In this document: positions 42,151-53,852 of the stretch, in pieces
Position numbering within the stretch: the stretch's first letter is position 1
Layout of the letters: the number at the start of each line of letters is the position of its first letter
Source: Candida dubliniensis CD36
Taxonomy: Eukaryota > Ascomycota > Pichiomycetes > Serinales > Debaryomycetaceae
DNA: 64,000 nucleotides
Assembly: GCF_000026945.1 (NCBI RefSeq)
Contig: NC_012863.1
Coordinates: 1,517,501 to 1,581,500, forward strand
Reading direction: 5' to 3'
Translations under genes and position numbers: made by a program
Notes under the pieces: model-generated
Databases searched by the model: none
What the model was told of the DNA's origin: nothing
What the model saw: the letters and a program-made list of their open reading frames with translations, nothing else

Positions 42151-45100
42151 TTTAATGAAAGCTAAAACTCCTTTGTTGGTAGTCTAATTCTGGCTTGAAT
42201 TATCCTGCTAATATTTCTTTTCACCACTTGATGGTTAATTGCTCTTATAGTAAGAAACAAAATATGTTTCCATAAAGGGTCGAATGGAGTGGAAATTCTT
42301 CGGTAATCTCCGTGATGGTAGAACATTATTTATTGCAGGGTAGACTTGGCTATCTGAAAATTTGGCTCATAATTAATAGTTACAACATTATTTTCTATTC
42401 TTTTTGACCTGGTTTGTTGTTTACTTATTGACAATTTAGTATCTCTTGAATTTATGTTGTCGGCTCTAGGTACCTGTCAATCGCCACTGAATTGAACAAC
42501 TTGAAATCTGAAAAAGTTGATACTTACGTACTCTACATAAACTTGATTAGTTGCGACATTCTTTGGTAGATGCAAAATTACCTAAGCAGCCAAAAAAAAA
42601 AGAAAATTAAACGTGTCATAAGTCGTTGTACATACTTCTATTTTGGATTTGTTTCTTAGATGTGCCTGTTAGAAATACACCCCGTCTTCTTCTTCTTGAC
42701 AGTGAAAGATTTTCTGTTTTTCCAAAGATTAGGTCTCCTCTTTTGTTGCTGTATAGTACCTAATCCTACTCTACATCACAGACATAGTTAAGATGCAAAA
42801 GAAATATATGAATTACCAGATACAATATGATACTCGGAGATAGTTTAATTAAAATCCGCAAATATCAAGATTTTTTATTATCTCCCATCATTTTGCGACC
42901 CACTCTACAAATACAATAAAATATGTATTATCTATTTAGTCATATTTCCTAATTCCGTGTAGTGCGTTACAACTCCATGGAACACAATATTGGATTTAAA
43001 TGGTCACCAGAAGATAGCTAATTGCTAGGTTTGTTGACAGGATGGTGAACTCTTGAAATCGAACAAACAATTTAGTTAATAAATTGTGTGTGTGTCTCAA
43101 CTTTTGTTTATTCCAAAAACAGCATTTCATAGGTGTAAAAACTTCTATATGGCAAAGCCGGTAAATCGGTGTTTGTGTTTTCGAGCGTTTGTTACACACT
43201 CCCACGTTAAAACTGCTAGCTTGACGAGAGAACAATAAACGTAATGGAATCAATATTTCCAGTGAGAGTAATGAGTGCACAAACGGAAAAGAATAAGCCG
43301 GAAAAACAAACAAATCCGATTAGTACTGCCTTTTTATTTCATTTCATTGTTATCATTTCATTTATTTTTGACCCAACTTGACGCATACACAATCATGTGA
43401 AAGATATTTGCATTAATTGTTTAAAACAAGTTCTCTATTGTCTATCCTTTAACAAGAGAACAGAAAGTATATTTCATTTTTGTAACACCGCAACGGTTTT
43501 GTTGGTCTGCCATGTCTTTTTTTTTTTTTTTTTTTTTTTTAGATCGCTTTGTTATCGACACCACCTATCTTGTTTTAGTGGGTGGCTGATTTTTCATTGA
43601 ATTATTGTTTCACTTTAACTAAAACTTTGACATGGTTTCAAAATGTTGATAACTAATATGAAGAAGTTTGTTAGTCTCCACTTGATAGGTTGCCATATTC
43701 TTAAAAAAAATTTACTACTTAGCAAGAAATATACCAGTACTCATGGCTACACTGTGGTTAATACCGAGTGTAACTAGCATATGCTGAGTCTAAATATGTT
43801 TTAATAGAAATGATATGGTGGAACATAACTCATTATCACCAGCTCCTTAAGGCGTGGTGTTACATAATCGTGGCAAAAGAAAAATATTTTCTATTTTTGG
43901 TGATATTATTATTTTTTACCACATTGGACATACGCAATTGTGTAATAATTAGTCTCACAACAAGAAGAAATGTAGATAAAATCTCAGATTCCAGAACTGA
44001 GAAGGAGACAAGGGATTTGAGGCAAATTCATACTTCCAAGAGACGCAAGGGAGTTTTATTATTATTTTTCAATTCTACAAATATTACTCCACAGAATGGA
44101 TATAGAAGAATAAAGGTGGACTACCAGAATAAAAGTACAAGGATATCGAAAACCCTTTGAGTAGTGATAACTATTTATAATGAGAACTAAAATTCAAACA
44201 TCAAAGGGTAAATTGAAATGACTAACGTGGAATGCAATAAGAAGTACTACTAATCTATGCACAGCGTCCAGATATCCATACTAAATTTTCGACGACTTTT
44301 GAGAATACACAATTTAATATCAACAAAAATTACAATAGTTGTATTCCTTTCAAGCTCAACAAAATTTCCTCGAGGACTGAAGATGAAAAAGGGAAACAAT
44401 GCAACTCTCTAACAATAGATACCGTAACATTAAAAGATAAGATGCTAAAGAAGACGTGCCGAACATAACGACTTGAAGTCCTCAATTAAACAGAAAATAA
44501 CGTATATGATATGGACTCTTTTTTTTTTTTTTGTTTCGTGTCGGTTCTGGGCAAAACATTATCAAACCGTAATTATCTGGAATGAGAATCAACTTGTATA
44601 ATTCACCCAACACTATTTTCTTTTCTTGCCTTACCCTTCAATAATAGTGCTGGCAAAGCTGGTCCTAGTAAATGTCGTTCACCAAACTTACCATCAATTC
44701 GCAACAACAGTTTTATCACTTGTGCGTTTCATTTGTAAATGAAATTATTAGAAAAACACTAAAAGACTAAAATCAAAACCATAACAAAGTACTAGCCATA
44801 TTGTCGTTTTCTGAGTAGGCTATAATGCTCCTCATGTTAAAAAATCGCCATTTATGAACCTACAGCTAAGAACCAATAAGAGATTTCTACCAGTGGTGGT
44901 AAATTTTGAACAATACACAGATAGTACTTTTCTTCTTACTAGTAGGCGGCAAGCTGTTCCAGACAATATAGGTATGCTATTTTGATTTGCAATACCTTTT
45001 CATTTACGTATCTATCTACCAACTAACCAAATCTTTGATTTCCCCCTCTTTTCAATTTAAACCTAACACATGCAAAAATATTTGTTATTTTCATATTTGA

Positions 45101-46358
45101 AATGGTTATCATTTTGTAATTATTTTTTAATGATGTCACCCTTCTAACATCATAATGAGTAAAAAAAAAACGAGTTTCCGCTATCAAGAAAATACTAAAT
45201 TTGAACCAGAACAATAAATAAACTTAAAAATATCGCAAGATATCCTCTTTGGAGCCTTTTTACCAAGCGGCGGTGCCACCACCTTCACCACCACTAATTC
45301 CAACTAGTCAAGAACATGCATACATGCTTAAGCCTTTGTAATTTTTTGTTCCAATTCTTTCTTTTTTGTACATTTTTAACAAGTGAGACCTGGAGAACAA
45401 AATCCTTCTGTAAGGCGTGCAGTTTCAAAACCAAATTGCATTAGTAACCACCACAAAATATATATGCACGATGTGTAACAGAATTTCAATTTTTTGATTT
45501 GTAATGATGATTAATATTCCTGCTGCTGCAGCCATCGTTGCCGCCGCCACCAACAACTCCCTGTCCCTTAGTATTTTCTGACCTACCAATTCAATTCAAT
45601 TGTTTGTTAATCTTGTTCTGTTTCTATCCTGTGTAACGGATTGTTCTTATTGTATATCAGTTGACTCATTTCTTTATGCTTATATTTAAAACCCTGGTAA
45701 TTTGTCAAGTGCATTATGTCTTGTTTATATTTCCTGTGGATTTGTTTCATTGATTAATTCTCTACAATAAAGATTTTCAGTACATGCTTGTGAGCCCCCT
45801 TATAATGACAACCCAGTCTGTTACGATTAGACATATTCTGGCACTTGCAGAAAGGAGAAGAAGTAAAAGTCTAGATTCCCCATTTTGGGCCCTTTTTTCT
45901 TTTAATTGCTGTTGATTATTTATTAATATACTTTATTTGACATCGAACCATAATCAACAGAATGGACGCCAAAATGCAAACGTTTGCCACTTGTAATTGG
46001 TTTATCTTGGCAACTTGTATAGGGTATGTATGTTTGTGAGACTTTACTTTAAAACATCAAGTATCGAAAGCTGGAAAGAATAACAAGAACTTTAGCATAA
46101 AAAAGAAGGATCCACTATCGCGTTTATTGTGAAGTTGGTTTCGAGTATAGAGACGTATATCTGCAAATCAACCAAATAATAATCCGTGATTGCTATTAAA
46201 CGCCAAGTATTAAAGCTTACTAAAAAAAAAAAAAAAAATTACTAGAATCAAAGCTGGAGTAATGGCGAATTATGTACATTTTTCTGATACTAAACACCTC
46301 CTCTCTCTTTCTTATTGAAGATATTTAATTAAAACCAACTCTATAGATAAATCATCTT

Positions 46359-48038
46359 TTACATCATTCCTGCTGGTGGCATCATTCCACCTGGTGCTCC
46401 TCCTGCTCCTGGTGGACCTCCAGCACCTTCCTTCAATGACGATCTACCAGCCTTCAATAACTCATCACATAACAACAAATTCGAAGCTATACCTGTTGCT
46501 GAGGATATGGCATTTCTAACAACTCTAAAAGAATCCCAGATACCTTCCACCGTTGGATCCATAGGTTCTCCCGACTTTAAATCAACCCCAACAATGTGAC
46601 CATCGATTATTTCATCTTGACAGTTGGAAATTGTTTCCAATTGATCCAAACCAGCATTTGCAGATAAAGTCTTTGGAATGACTAAAAGGGCCTCAGCAAA
46701 TGATTTGATACCAGGCTTGTTTTTACCTTTCAAAATCTTTTTGCTTGCATCGCTTTGTAATAAATAATTATTGCAACTTAACCAAAATGCACCAGCACCT
46801 GGTAAGATAGAAGCATCTTTAATCACATTAGAAACAGCTCTCAACCCATCCCTTATTGCGTCTTTAGTTTGTTGTAAAACATGACTGTTAGAACCTTTGA
46901 TCAAAATTGTAGCAGCTCTTGGATCTTTACATTCTGTGACATAGGTAAACTTGTCCTCCCCGATGGCATTTTCATAAACTAACCCTGAATATCCCAAAAT
47001 TTCCGGACTCAAATCATCAACAGAGTTTTGTGCTTCTCCACCACAAATCAATTGCAAACGTTCCATGTTTCTTCTTTTGGCTCTTCTTAATGCCAAAATA
47101 CCATTCTTGGCCAACACATCCAAAGACATTGGATCTATCCCTTTCTGATTTATTATAACAAACCCTTTGTCAGAGTTCAAATCACACACTTCATTCTTCA
47201 ACTCTATAATCTTTCGTAATTTATCATCAACAAATTTTCTTTCTGAAGCCACCAATTTTTCTCTTTGTTCGGCAGAGGAATAGAAAAACCCAGAGTTGAC
47301 TTCCGTTTTTTCGTACTCCAAAGACACATTGAGAATCAAAATATAAGCATTCTTAACTCGTCTAGGCATATCTGGGTGTCTAGCCCCATGATCCAAAACT
47401 AAACCTTGAATTAATTCCGTCTCTTTAGAATGGCCATGTTGCATAGTCATAATTTCAATCATATGTAAATCCAAATTTCTTTGTGATTCTTCCTTGACAG
47501 TCAATACTGCATCAGTAACAATTGGTGTCAAAACATCAGCCAATTCATTGGTGACTTTAGTGGCTAATGATGATCGAGCAATCTGTAAAAGAAATTCACG
47601 ATCAAACGTTTCCACCTTTTGCTTAAACAGATCAAGGAATTCCAATGAGGTTTCACGAGCAATTTCAAACCCATCAACAATAACTTGTGGGTGAACACCT
47701 TCACTGATAAATCTTTCGGCTTGCTTCAACAATTCCCCTACTAACAAAATAACGGTTGTTGTTCCATCTCCAGTGATTTCATCTTGTGCAGTGGCAGCAC
47801 GTGCAATCATCACTGCTGTTGGATGTTGAATTTGCATTTCAGTCAATAAAACTTTACCATCTTTAGTTAATTTCAATCCGCCAGATCCATCAACTAACAA
47901 CTTTAATGTTCCTTTAGGTCCCAAATTAGAAGCTAACACTTGTTGCAAGCCTTGGGCGGCATTAATATTAACTTGTAGTGCTTGGGCACGTCTTATTGAT
48001 TCTGCCTTAGGATTAAGTAATTGAATTGATGATGACAT
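46359..48038 (-). CDS. CCT6: Chaperonin TRiC/CCT subunit zeta
   Basis: The product is a 559-residue subunit of the cytosolic group II chaperonin that folds actin, tubulin and WD proteins. The frame extends to 48050, but only through a TTG; the ATG complement at 48036-48038 gives [14 protein letters not shown], which aligns with yeast Cct6. [17 protein letters not shown] precedes the nucleotide motif GDGTTT at residues 90-95. ILPGAGAFW and [20 protein letters not shown] are further group II blocks. The C-terminus is a flexible Gly-Pro-Ala-Met tail ([14 protein letters not shown]) of the kind that lines the chaperonin cavity. It is divergent from the TRAX-like gene, with a 211-base shared promoter. 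Confidence 0.96.
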   Translation of the reverse strand: MSSSIQLLNPKAESIRRAQALQVNINAAQGLQQVLASNLGPKGTLKLLVDGSGGLKLTKDGKVLLTEMQIQHPTAVMIARAATAQDEITGDGTTTVILLVGELLKQAERFISEGVHPQVIVDGFEIARETSLEFLDLFKQKVETFDREFLLQIARSSLATKVTNELADVLTPIVTDAVLTVKEESQRNLDLHMIEIMTMQHGHSKETELIQGLVLDHGARHPDMPRRVKNAYILILNVSLEYEKTEVNSGFFYSSAEQREKLVASERKFVDDKLRKIIELKNEVCDLNSDKGFVIINQKGIDPMSLDVLAKNGILALRRAKRRNMERLQLICGGEAQNSVDDLSPEILGYSGLVYENAIGEDKFTYVTECKDPRAATILIKGSNSHVLQQTKDAIRDGLRAVSNVIKDASILPGAGAFWLSCNNYLLQSDASKKILKGKNKPGIKSFAEALLVIPKTLSANAGLDQLETISNCQDEIIDGHIVGVDLKSGEPMDPTVEGIWDSFRVVRNAISSATGIASNLLLCDELLKAGRSSLKEGAGGPPGAGGAPGGMMPPAGMM

Positions 48039-48249
48039 AGTTGTCTTCAAAGATATATTATTTATATTGATCAGATTGATGGGTAAACGAACGAAAAAAG
48101 GGAGTAAGAAAAAAAAAAATTTTTTTCCTTTGTATATGTTTCTGTTTTCGCCATGGAAACGTCTGTTCTTTAAAAAAAATCTTCTCGCCCTTCCTTTTTT
48201 TTGCGAAGATTATTACATTACATACACGAATATCAAAGAACATTATAGA

Positions 48250-49025
48250 ATGTCAGACTTTGCCAGCACAATATTCATACCTGCAAGAGACAGTTTGCGG
48301 ATAAAACAAGATGATAGAGAAGAGGTGATACGATTGTGTCGAGACATAACAAGCTATTCGAAAAAAGGGATATTTTCTTTACATAGAACTATCCTGGAAG
48401 ATGAATTGATCAGAGAATTAACTGGATACTTTAAAGTCTTAAGTGATAGGTTACTAAAATCCAAGAAATATACCCTGAAAATATGCACTTGCGAGGAACA
48501 ATATCGGGAGCAATTGAAGAATTAATTGAGTTTTTCACATTTGCTTTTTATAAGTATAATTTTCAATTGTTGGGTTATAATGCTTTTTTGGAGATGATTC
48601 AAATTTTGATAAATGGTGACAATATCGAAGCCATTGTCCAATACTTGATTAAGTCTAAGCTGTTGCCCGAGCGTATTGAGCCACACATTGACTTTATTGA
48701 TCTAGCAGATTATCTAATGGGGATTTTTGATTGCACTGGTGAGATTATGAGAATGTGTATACTGCAACTGTCTCAATCAACTGGAGATTTCGAAATCAAG
48801 GCTACTTTGAATAATTATAGATTTTTACAAAAATTGTATGATCAGTATATTTTATTGACACAACACTATCTGGGGATCTCTATAAATCGAGGGGTTTTTG
48901 ACGATTCGGCCAATCTGAAAGGAAACATTTCATTCACAAAAAAGTTACAAGTGTTTGAAAGTTCACTCAAGAAAATCGAATCTACATTATTAGATATTCT
49001 AGTTAGTGATAAAGAAATAATATAA
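48250..49025 (+). CDS. Translin/TRAX-family nuclease-like gene with an apparent frameshift
   Basis: Two overlapping frames encode parts of one translin-superfamily protein. The first (48250-48525) starts MSDFASTIF and has RDSLRIKQDDREEVIRLCRD then KKGIFSLHRTI, matching the N-terminal helix of TRAX. It runs on into unrelated residues after codon 77. The second (from 48483, no good start of its own) continues with MHLRGTISGAIEELIEF and later DLADYLMGIFDCTGEIMRM. The Glu-x-x-Glu pair and the Asp that form the C3PO endonuclease site in TRAX are all kept. The frames differ by one base around the AAAA run at 48478-48481. No intron of workable size resolves it (the only GT-AG of suitable phase is 23 bases). 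It is a sequencing error, an allele-specific break or a true pseudogene. Confidence 0.7.
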
Positions 49026-49061
49026 ATTGCATCTCTCTTGCTATTATAGTCGACATGAGGA

Positions 49062-50177
49062 CTAGTTTATTCTGGGTACAGGTCCGCCTGGTGACGTTTC
49101 TGTTCTGGCACTCAATACTTCACACCCATCTTCTGTTACCAATAACATATGTTCAAACTGAGCAGAGCATTTACCATCTTGGGTGACGGCTGTCCATTTG
49201 TCGGGCCACGACAAATCTTTGTATGTTCCAACATTAAGCATTGGTTCTATAGTAAATACTTGACCTGGCTTAGCAATTCCAATAGCCTTATTTTTGGCGT
49301 AATGAGGAATATTAGGTTGACAATGAAATAATGTCCCACAACCATGGCCACAATATGTACGTACAACGGAACAATTGTTCTCACTTGCATGTTTTTCAAT
49401 GATATTACCCAATTCTCTAAAGGCAATTCCTGGCTTTACATGTTTAATAGCCAAATCAAGACACTCTCTAGTGGTTTCAACCAAATTGACTAATTCTGGA
49501 TTGCATTTTGCTTTGTCTCCAACGTAATAAGTTTCATTAAGATCAGCATGGAATCCAAGATAATATATAGTAACATCCAAATTTATAATATCGCCATCCT
49601 GTAACTTGGTTTTGTCTGGTATACCATGACAAATAACTTCATTAACTGATGTGCACAATGATTTAGGGAAATTGTAATAGTTTAAAGGCGATGGATAAGC
49701 ATTTCTTTTTATACATTCTTTATGCAAAATTGCGTCTAATTCATCAGTGGTGATTCCTGGTTTAACATGACTAGCAGTAATGTCCAAAACTTCTCTGGCT
49801 ATTTTAGTAACTTTTCTAATTTTTTCGATTTCTTTTGGTGTCAAAATGGGGATTTTACCAATTCTATCGTTTTTAATTTCACTGATTGGTTTACCATGTT
49901 GGGCGTAGTCAGGCAATTTAATATGCTTAGGAACGGCTCTCCTTGGCGTTAAAGGATAATGAGGTCTCAAGTCACCAGTAAACTCAAAATTTGGAAATGG
50001 GTTGTAATCTTCAGACCCATCTTCTGCCTTATGGATGCCTTTATGGATTGCCCAACTGGAACGGAAACAATTCTGATTGCAAAATACACTAGAAACGCCG
50101 TCTTTCAAACAAACAGGACATTTCAAGGCTGAGTCGGTTTCTTTGCCACAATGTGGTGCTGCACAAATAGATGCCAT
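49062..50177 (-). CDS. MAP1: Methionine aminopeptidase 1
   Basis: The 371-residue type 1 enzyme removes the initiator Met from nascent chains at the ribosome. The start is the ATG complement at 50175-50177 (MASICAAPHCGKE); the frame runs further upstream to 50357, but that part is poly-Lys and Phe-rich leader sequence. Residues 6-45 form the N-terminal zinc-finger domain with Cys-Cys and Cys-His pairs, typical of eukaryotic type 1 enzymes and used for ribosome association. The pita-bread catalytic domain (about 110-370) includes LNYYNFPKSLCTSVNEVICHG, DVTIYYLGFHADLNET with its metal-binding Asp residues, YCGHGCGTLFH and FTIEPML. The C-terminal VTEDGCEVLSART supplies the last Glu ligand region. 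Confidence 0.95.
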   Translation of the reverse strand: MASICAAPHCGKETDSALKCPVCLKDGVSSVFCNQNCFRSSWAIHKGIHKAEDGSEDYNPFPNFEFTGDLRPHYPLTPRRAVPKHIKLPDYAQHGKPISEIKNDRIGKIPILTPKEIEKIRKVTKIAREVLDITASHVKPGITTDELDAILHKECIKRNAYPSPLNYYNFPKSLCTSVNEVICHGIPDKTKLQDGDIINLDVTIYYLGFHADLNETYYVGDKAKCNPELVNLVETTRECLDLAIKHVKPGIAFRELGNIIEKHASENNCSVVRTYCGHGCGTLFHCQPNIPHYAKNKAIGIAKPGQVFTIEPMLNVGTYKDLSWPDKWTAVTQDGKCSAQFEHMLLVTEDGCEVLSARTETSPGGPVPRIN

Positions 50178-50432
50178 GTTTTCTTGTAGTATATATGTAT
50201 ATATAGTTGGTCTATAACTTTTTGGTGAAAGTAATTCCGATGCAAAAAAAAGGAAGAGATAAAACAAAATAAAATAAAATATGCATTGAAAAATTTTTCT
50301 TTTTTTTTTTTTACCTGGTTCTTCACATGAGTATATGGAGAGAGAAGTGAGTCTCAAACATATTTGCTAGGCGTATTGTTCTTTGTTCATCGAATGGCCC
50401 GCGTAGTATGTCGCGTGACGTGGTTCAAGATT

Positions 50433-51068
<636 letters not shown>

Positions 51069-51187
51069 GGCGTGTAATTAAGAAAAGGGTGGGAAAATTC
51101 AACAGTTATCTTACAGTACGCTAACCAATATTTCTAGCAGTCGTGTGCCCAATATCAAAACACTTTTCGATTCAAGCTTTTTCGGGT

Positions 51188-51196
51188 GGTGGCAAC
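51188..51196 (+). promoter_or_regulatory. PACE-like site upstream of RPT5
   Basis: GGTGGCAAC differs at one base from PACE (GGTGGCAAA) and lies 93 bases before the RPT5 ATG. It resembles the AGTGGCAAC-type variant that I recall for C. albicans Rpn4. Confidence 0.55.
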
Positions 51197-51288
51197 AAAA
51201 AATGTATGAGAGAGAAAAAAAAAAAAATTACTATTGAAGGACTTGACCTATTATTTACCACTACGAATTACTGACAACTGTATCAACG

Positions 51289-52581
51289 ATGGTTACCTTA
51301 GAAGATTTAGAAAACAATCAGCAACAAGAGGAAGATGTTATAGATCAAGAAATTTTAAACTCTGCTACGTCAGATATAATCAATAGGACCAAATTGTTGG
51401 ATAATGACATTAAAGTTATGAGATCTGAATCACAGAGGTTGACCCATGAAAAGACTGTGATGTTGGAAAGAATAAAAGACAATCAAGAAAAGATAAACAA
51501 TAATAAGCAATTGCCTTACTTGGTGGGGAACGTTGTGGAGTTGTTAGATTTAGATGCTGACAAAGAAGCCAGCGAACAAGGTGCCAATATTGATATTGAC
51601 GCAGCTAGAGCTGGTAAATCAGCTGTAATCAAGACATCAACCAGACAAACTATATTCCTACCAATGATAGGATTGGTCGACCCGAGCAAATTAAAACCAA
51701 ATGATTTAATTGGTGTGAACAAGGATTCTTATCTTGTGTTGGATACTTTACCTTCGGAATACGATTCAAGAGTGAAGGCGATGGAAGTTGATGAAAAACC
51801 AACTGAAGATTATTCTGACATTGGTGGATTGGACAAACAAATTGAAGAATTGATTGAAGCCGTGGTGTTGCCTATGAAGCAAGCAGACAAATTTAAAAAC
51901 TTGGGTATTAAACCACCAAAAGGTGCTTTAATGTATGGCCCACCTGGTACAGGTAAAACTTTATTGGCTAGAGCTTGTGCTGCTCAGTCTGGTGCCACTT
52001 TTTTGAAATTGGCTGCTCCTCAGTTGGTGCAAATGTTTATTGGGGATGGGGCAAAGTTAGTTCGTGATGCGTTTGCTTTAGCTAAAGAAAAGGCTCCTAC
52101 AATTATATTTATTGATGAATTGGATGCTATTGGTACCAAAAGATTTGACTCCGATAAAAGTGGTGATAGAGAGGTGCAAAGAACCATGTTGGAATTGTTG
52201 AATCAATTAGACGGGTTTGGATCTGACGATAGAGTCAAAGTTTTAGCAGCAACTAATAGAGTCGACACATTAGATCCTGCATTGTTGAGATCAGGTAGAT
52301 TGGATAGGAAAATCGAGTTCCCATTGCCATCAGAGGAAGCCAGAGAGTCTGTGTTGAAAATACATGCAAGAAAATTACACTGTGACAATAATTCGGTAAA
52401 CTGGAGAGAGTTGGCCAGATCCACCGACGAATTCAATGGTGCCCAATTGAAGGCAGTTACAGTAGAGGCAGGTATGATTGCTTTGAGAAATGGTAAGTCT
52501 ATAATTAAACATGAAGATTTCGTAGAAGCTATCAGTGAAGTTCAAGCTAGAAAGTCAAAGTCAGTCAATTTCTACGCATAA
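51289..52581 (+). CDS. RPT5: 26S proteasome regulatory ATPase Rpt5
   Basis: This 430-residue AAA subunit of the 19S base has an N-terminal coiled coil (about 30-75), an OB fold (about 110-165) and an AAA domain. Walker A GPPGTGKT is near 217-224, Walker [12 protein letters not shown] near 275, then the second region of homology [25 protein letters not shown] with its arginine fingers. The protein ends in NFYA, the HbYX-type C-terminus that docks into the 20S core and opens its gate. The AAA sequence [18 protein letters not shown] is diagnostic of Rpt5 rather than other Rpt subunits. It converges on SEM1, another proteasome gene. Confidence 0.97.
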   Translation: MVTLEDLENNQQQEEDVIDQEILNSATSDIINRTKLLDNDIKVMRSESQRLTHEKTVMLERIKDNQEKINNNKQLPYLVGNVVELLDLDADKEASEQGANIDIDAARAGKSAVIKTSTRQTIFLPMIGLVDPSKLKPNDLIGVNKDSYLVLDTLPSEYDSRVKAMEVDEKPTEDYSDIGGLDKQIEELIEAVVLPMKQADKFKNLGIKPPKGALMYGPPGTGKTLLARACAAQSGATFLKLAAPQLVQMFIGDGAKLVRDAFALAKEKAPTIIFIDELDAIGTKRFDSDKSGDREVQRTMLELLNQLDGFGSDDRVKVLAATNRVDTLDPALLRSGRLDRKIEFPLPSEEARESVLKIHARKLHCDNNSVNWRELARSTDEFNGAQLKAVTVEAGMIALRNGKSIIKHEDFVEAISEVQARKSKSVNFYA

Positions 52582-52688
52582 ATGAAGTTTTATGTTATTG
52601 TGTATATTGCATGTATTGTAAATTCAATAGTATAAAAAAGAAAGAGCCATATTTCCTGTTATTTGCCAGACTTGAACAATTTTCCGTT

Positions 52689-52970
52689 TTATTGAATTGG
52701 TTTAATCGTTTTCTTTAACTCTTCTCTTAACTTGTTGGACACCTCGTCTTGGCCATCATCATCATCCCAATCTTCCTCCCATAAATTTTGTTCACTTAAT
52801 TTATTGGTACTATTATTTGACCACTTGGAATCATCTTCTGGGAAATCTTCAAATTCATCATCCTCTTCTAATGTCTTGATAACATTCTTTTCTTCTTCAG
52901 TAAGATTTGATGTATGTTTCAGAGGACCTGCAGCAGGTGGTTTAGAATCTAGTTTAGCGACGTCTGACAT
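52689..52970 (-). CDS. SEM1: Proteasome lid subunit Sem1 (Dss1)
   Basis: This small acidic protein of 93 residues tethers Rpn3 and Rpn7 during lid assembly. It also takes part in TREX-2 mRNA export and, in other species, BRCA2 function. Two acidic-aromatic boxes are visible: EDDEFEDFPEDDSKW and NLWEEDWDDDDGQDEVSNKLREEL. They are the conserved ubiquitin- and partner-binding segments of Dss1, with the final helix after them. The N-terminal 30 residues are a variable Pro/Ala-rich leader. Its 3' end faces the RPT5 stop about 107 bases away. Confidence 0.93.
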   Translation of the reverse strand: MSDVAKLDSKPPAAGPLKHTSNLTEEEKNVIKTLEEDDEFEDFPEDDSKWSNNSTNKLSEQNLWEEDWDDDDGQDEVSNKLREELKKTIKPIQ

Positions 52971-53005
52971 TATTGTGTTATTGGATTGATGTTGACTATC
53001 GAATG

Positions 53006-53014
53006 GTTGCCACT
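53006..53014 (-). promoter_or_regulatory. PACE-variant site upstream of SEM1
   Basis: On the minus strand this reads AGTGGCAAC, the variant I recall as enriched upstream of C. albicans proteasome genes. It lies 36 bases before the SEM1 ATG. Confidence 0.45.
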
Positions 53015-53207
53015 CTCAAGATATTTTTTTTTTCCTAGTTCTGTTTTTTTTTTTTTTTTTAGTTCTCATTATAAATTTTGGGACTGAGCCTTTGGTGTAG
53101 TTTGTACAGGAATAGCAAAATGTGTTGTTGCCGACACTAAATGTTATTACAGAATTTCGAGTTTGGCCCAAAGATCAAAATCCAAGTAAGAATAGTTTAA
53201 ATTTTTG

Positions 53208-53215
53208 ATTACTAA
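53208..53215 (+). promoter_or_regulatory. Cap1/Yap1-type site, distal, upstream of ARR3
   Basis: ATTACTAA, matching MTTASTAA, about 640 bases before the ARR3 ATG. Confidence 0.3.
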
Positions 53216-53537
53216 AAGTTTTCATATTGTCTTGGTTAGTCCTAATTAGGTAGCGTTGGTGTAAAAAAGAATTTTGCTAGCCTTAAGTAAAAGTCTATAA
53301 ATATCGGCGTTTGAGAGATTGTCGGATGTTGGTTAATAACTATAGGTTTGGACAAATCATAAGAATCATTGTGAGACCACGATGTCCGTTAAAATATACC
53401 AAATAGCGTATAAAATAAACACTTACCGGAACTCTCTTGGCACAAATTCATAAAAGCAAGGAGATCATTACACGCAAGTACAAACAATGTTGTCTCATCT
53501 CAACAATATTCCATTAAATCAAGAAATTTATTTTATG

Positions 53538-53545
53538 ATTACTAA
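53538..53545 (+). promoter_or_regulatory. Cap1/Yap1-type site, proximal, upstream of ARR3
   Basis: ATTACTAA, about 310 bases before the ARR3 ATG. A TTAGTCA motif (the inverse of TGACTAA, another Yap-family half-site form) follows at 53685-53691. Confidence 0.4.
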
Positions 53546-53852
53546 TTCTCTATTGACTGTGACCTCATCGATGCTGAGTAAAAGAGTTTATTGGCACCAT
53601 TCATGTTGTAGTTTCTTGGAAATTATATTTAAAGTTAAAAGGATGATAACGGATTAAAACTATAGTAGCGCACTGAATCGATGATTAGTCAGCCTGAAAG
53701 TTTAAATATAATATTTCATTTAAAGATGCTTGAAATGCCTGGGGAAAAGAAAAAATAAAATATTTCATGATTTTACAAGTGTTTGTATTTATAGAGCTGA
53801 ACTATAGGTGATATTCATTTTCAGTTAAAATCTGTTGCTTCTGGAGGTAATC

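Larger units (their letters stand above)
38988..46358. other. 7.4-kb non-coding upstream region of CZF1
   Basis: There is no convincing gene between CZF1 and the CCT6 3' end. Many A/T homopolymers occur (for example T22 near 43517, A19 near 41160), with an ATTC microsatellite and two short GC-rich patches near 45264 and 45523. Frames of 105 and 116 codons are present, but one lacks an ATG and neither looks like protein. In C. albicans such giant regions upstream of switch regulators bind several transcription factors and encode kilobase-long 5' leaders. The first 1-2 kb left of the CZF1 ATG probably includes its 5' UTR. Confidence 0.65.
52971..53852. other. Divergent promoter region SEM1 / ARR3
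   Basis: About 0.88 kb with no gene. It contains T-rich tracts near the SEM1 side, a PACE-like site, two Cap1/Yap1-type motifs and a TTAGTCA motif on the ARR3 side. Confidence 0.55.

Noticed and set aside
42996..43313. 105-codon minus-strand frame upstream of CZF1
   Set aside because: It opens with TTG rather than ATG and is a hydrophobic, F/L-rich frame typical of AT-rich DNA.
43810..44160. 116-codon ATG-started frame in the CZF1 upstream region
   Set aside because: Composition is what AT-rich random sequence gives, with no domain or leader logic and no supporting promoter features. It lies in a region expected to be regulatory.
41430..45455. ATTACTAA and ATTAGTAA sites in the CZF1 upstream region as Cap1 targets
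   Set aside because: Such octamers recur by chance in AT-rich DNA and CZF1 is not known to me as a Cap1 target. They serve as a caution for the ARR3 and GST1 motif calls.
48443..48465. A GT-AG segment that could restore the TRAX-like frame by splicing
   Set aside because: It is only 23 bases, far below the shortest spliceosomal introns seen here (58-72 bases), and has no GTATGT donor.
53835..53852. Six-codon upstream extension of ARR3
   Set aside because: It begins with TTG; the ATG at 53853 is the sensible start and gives the expected N-terminus.
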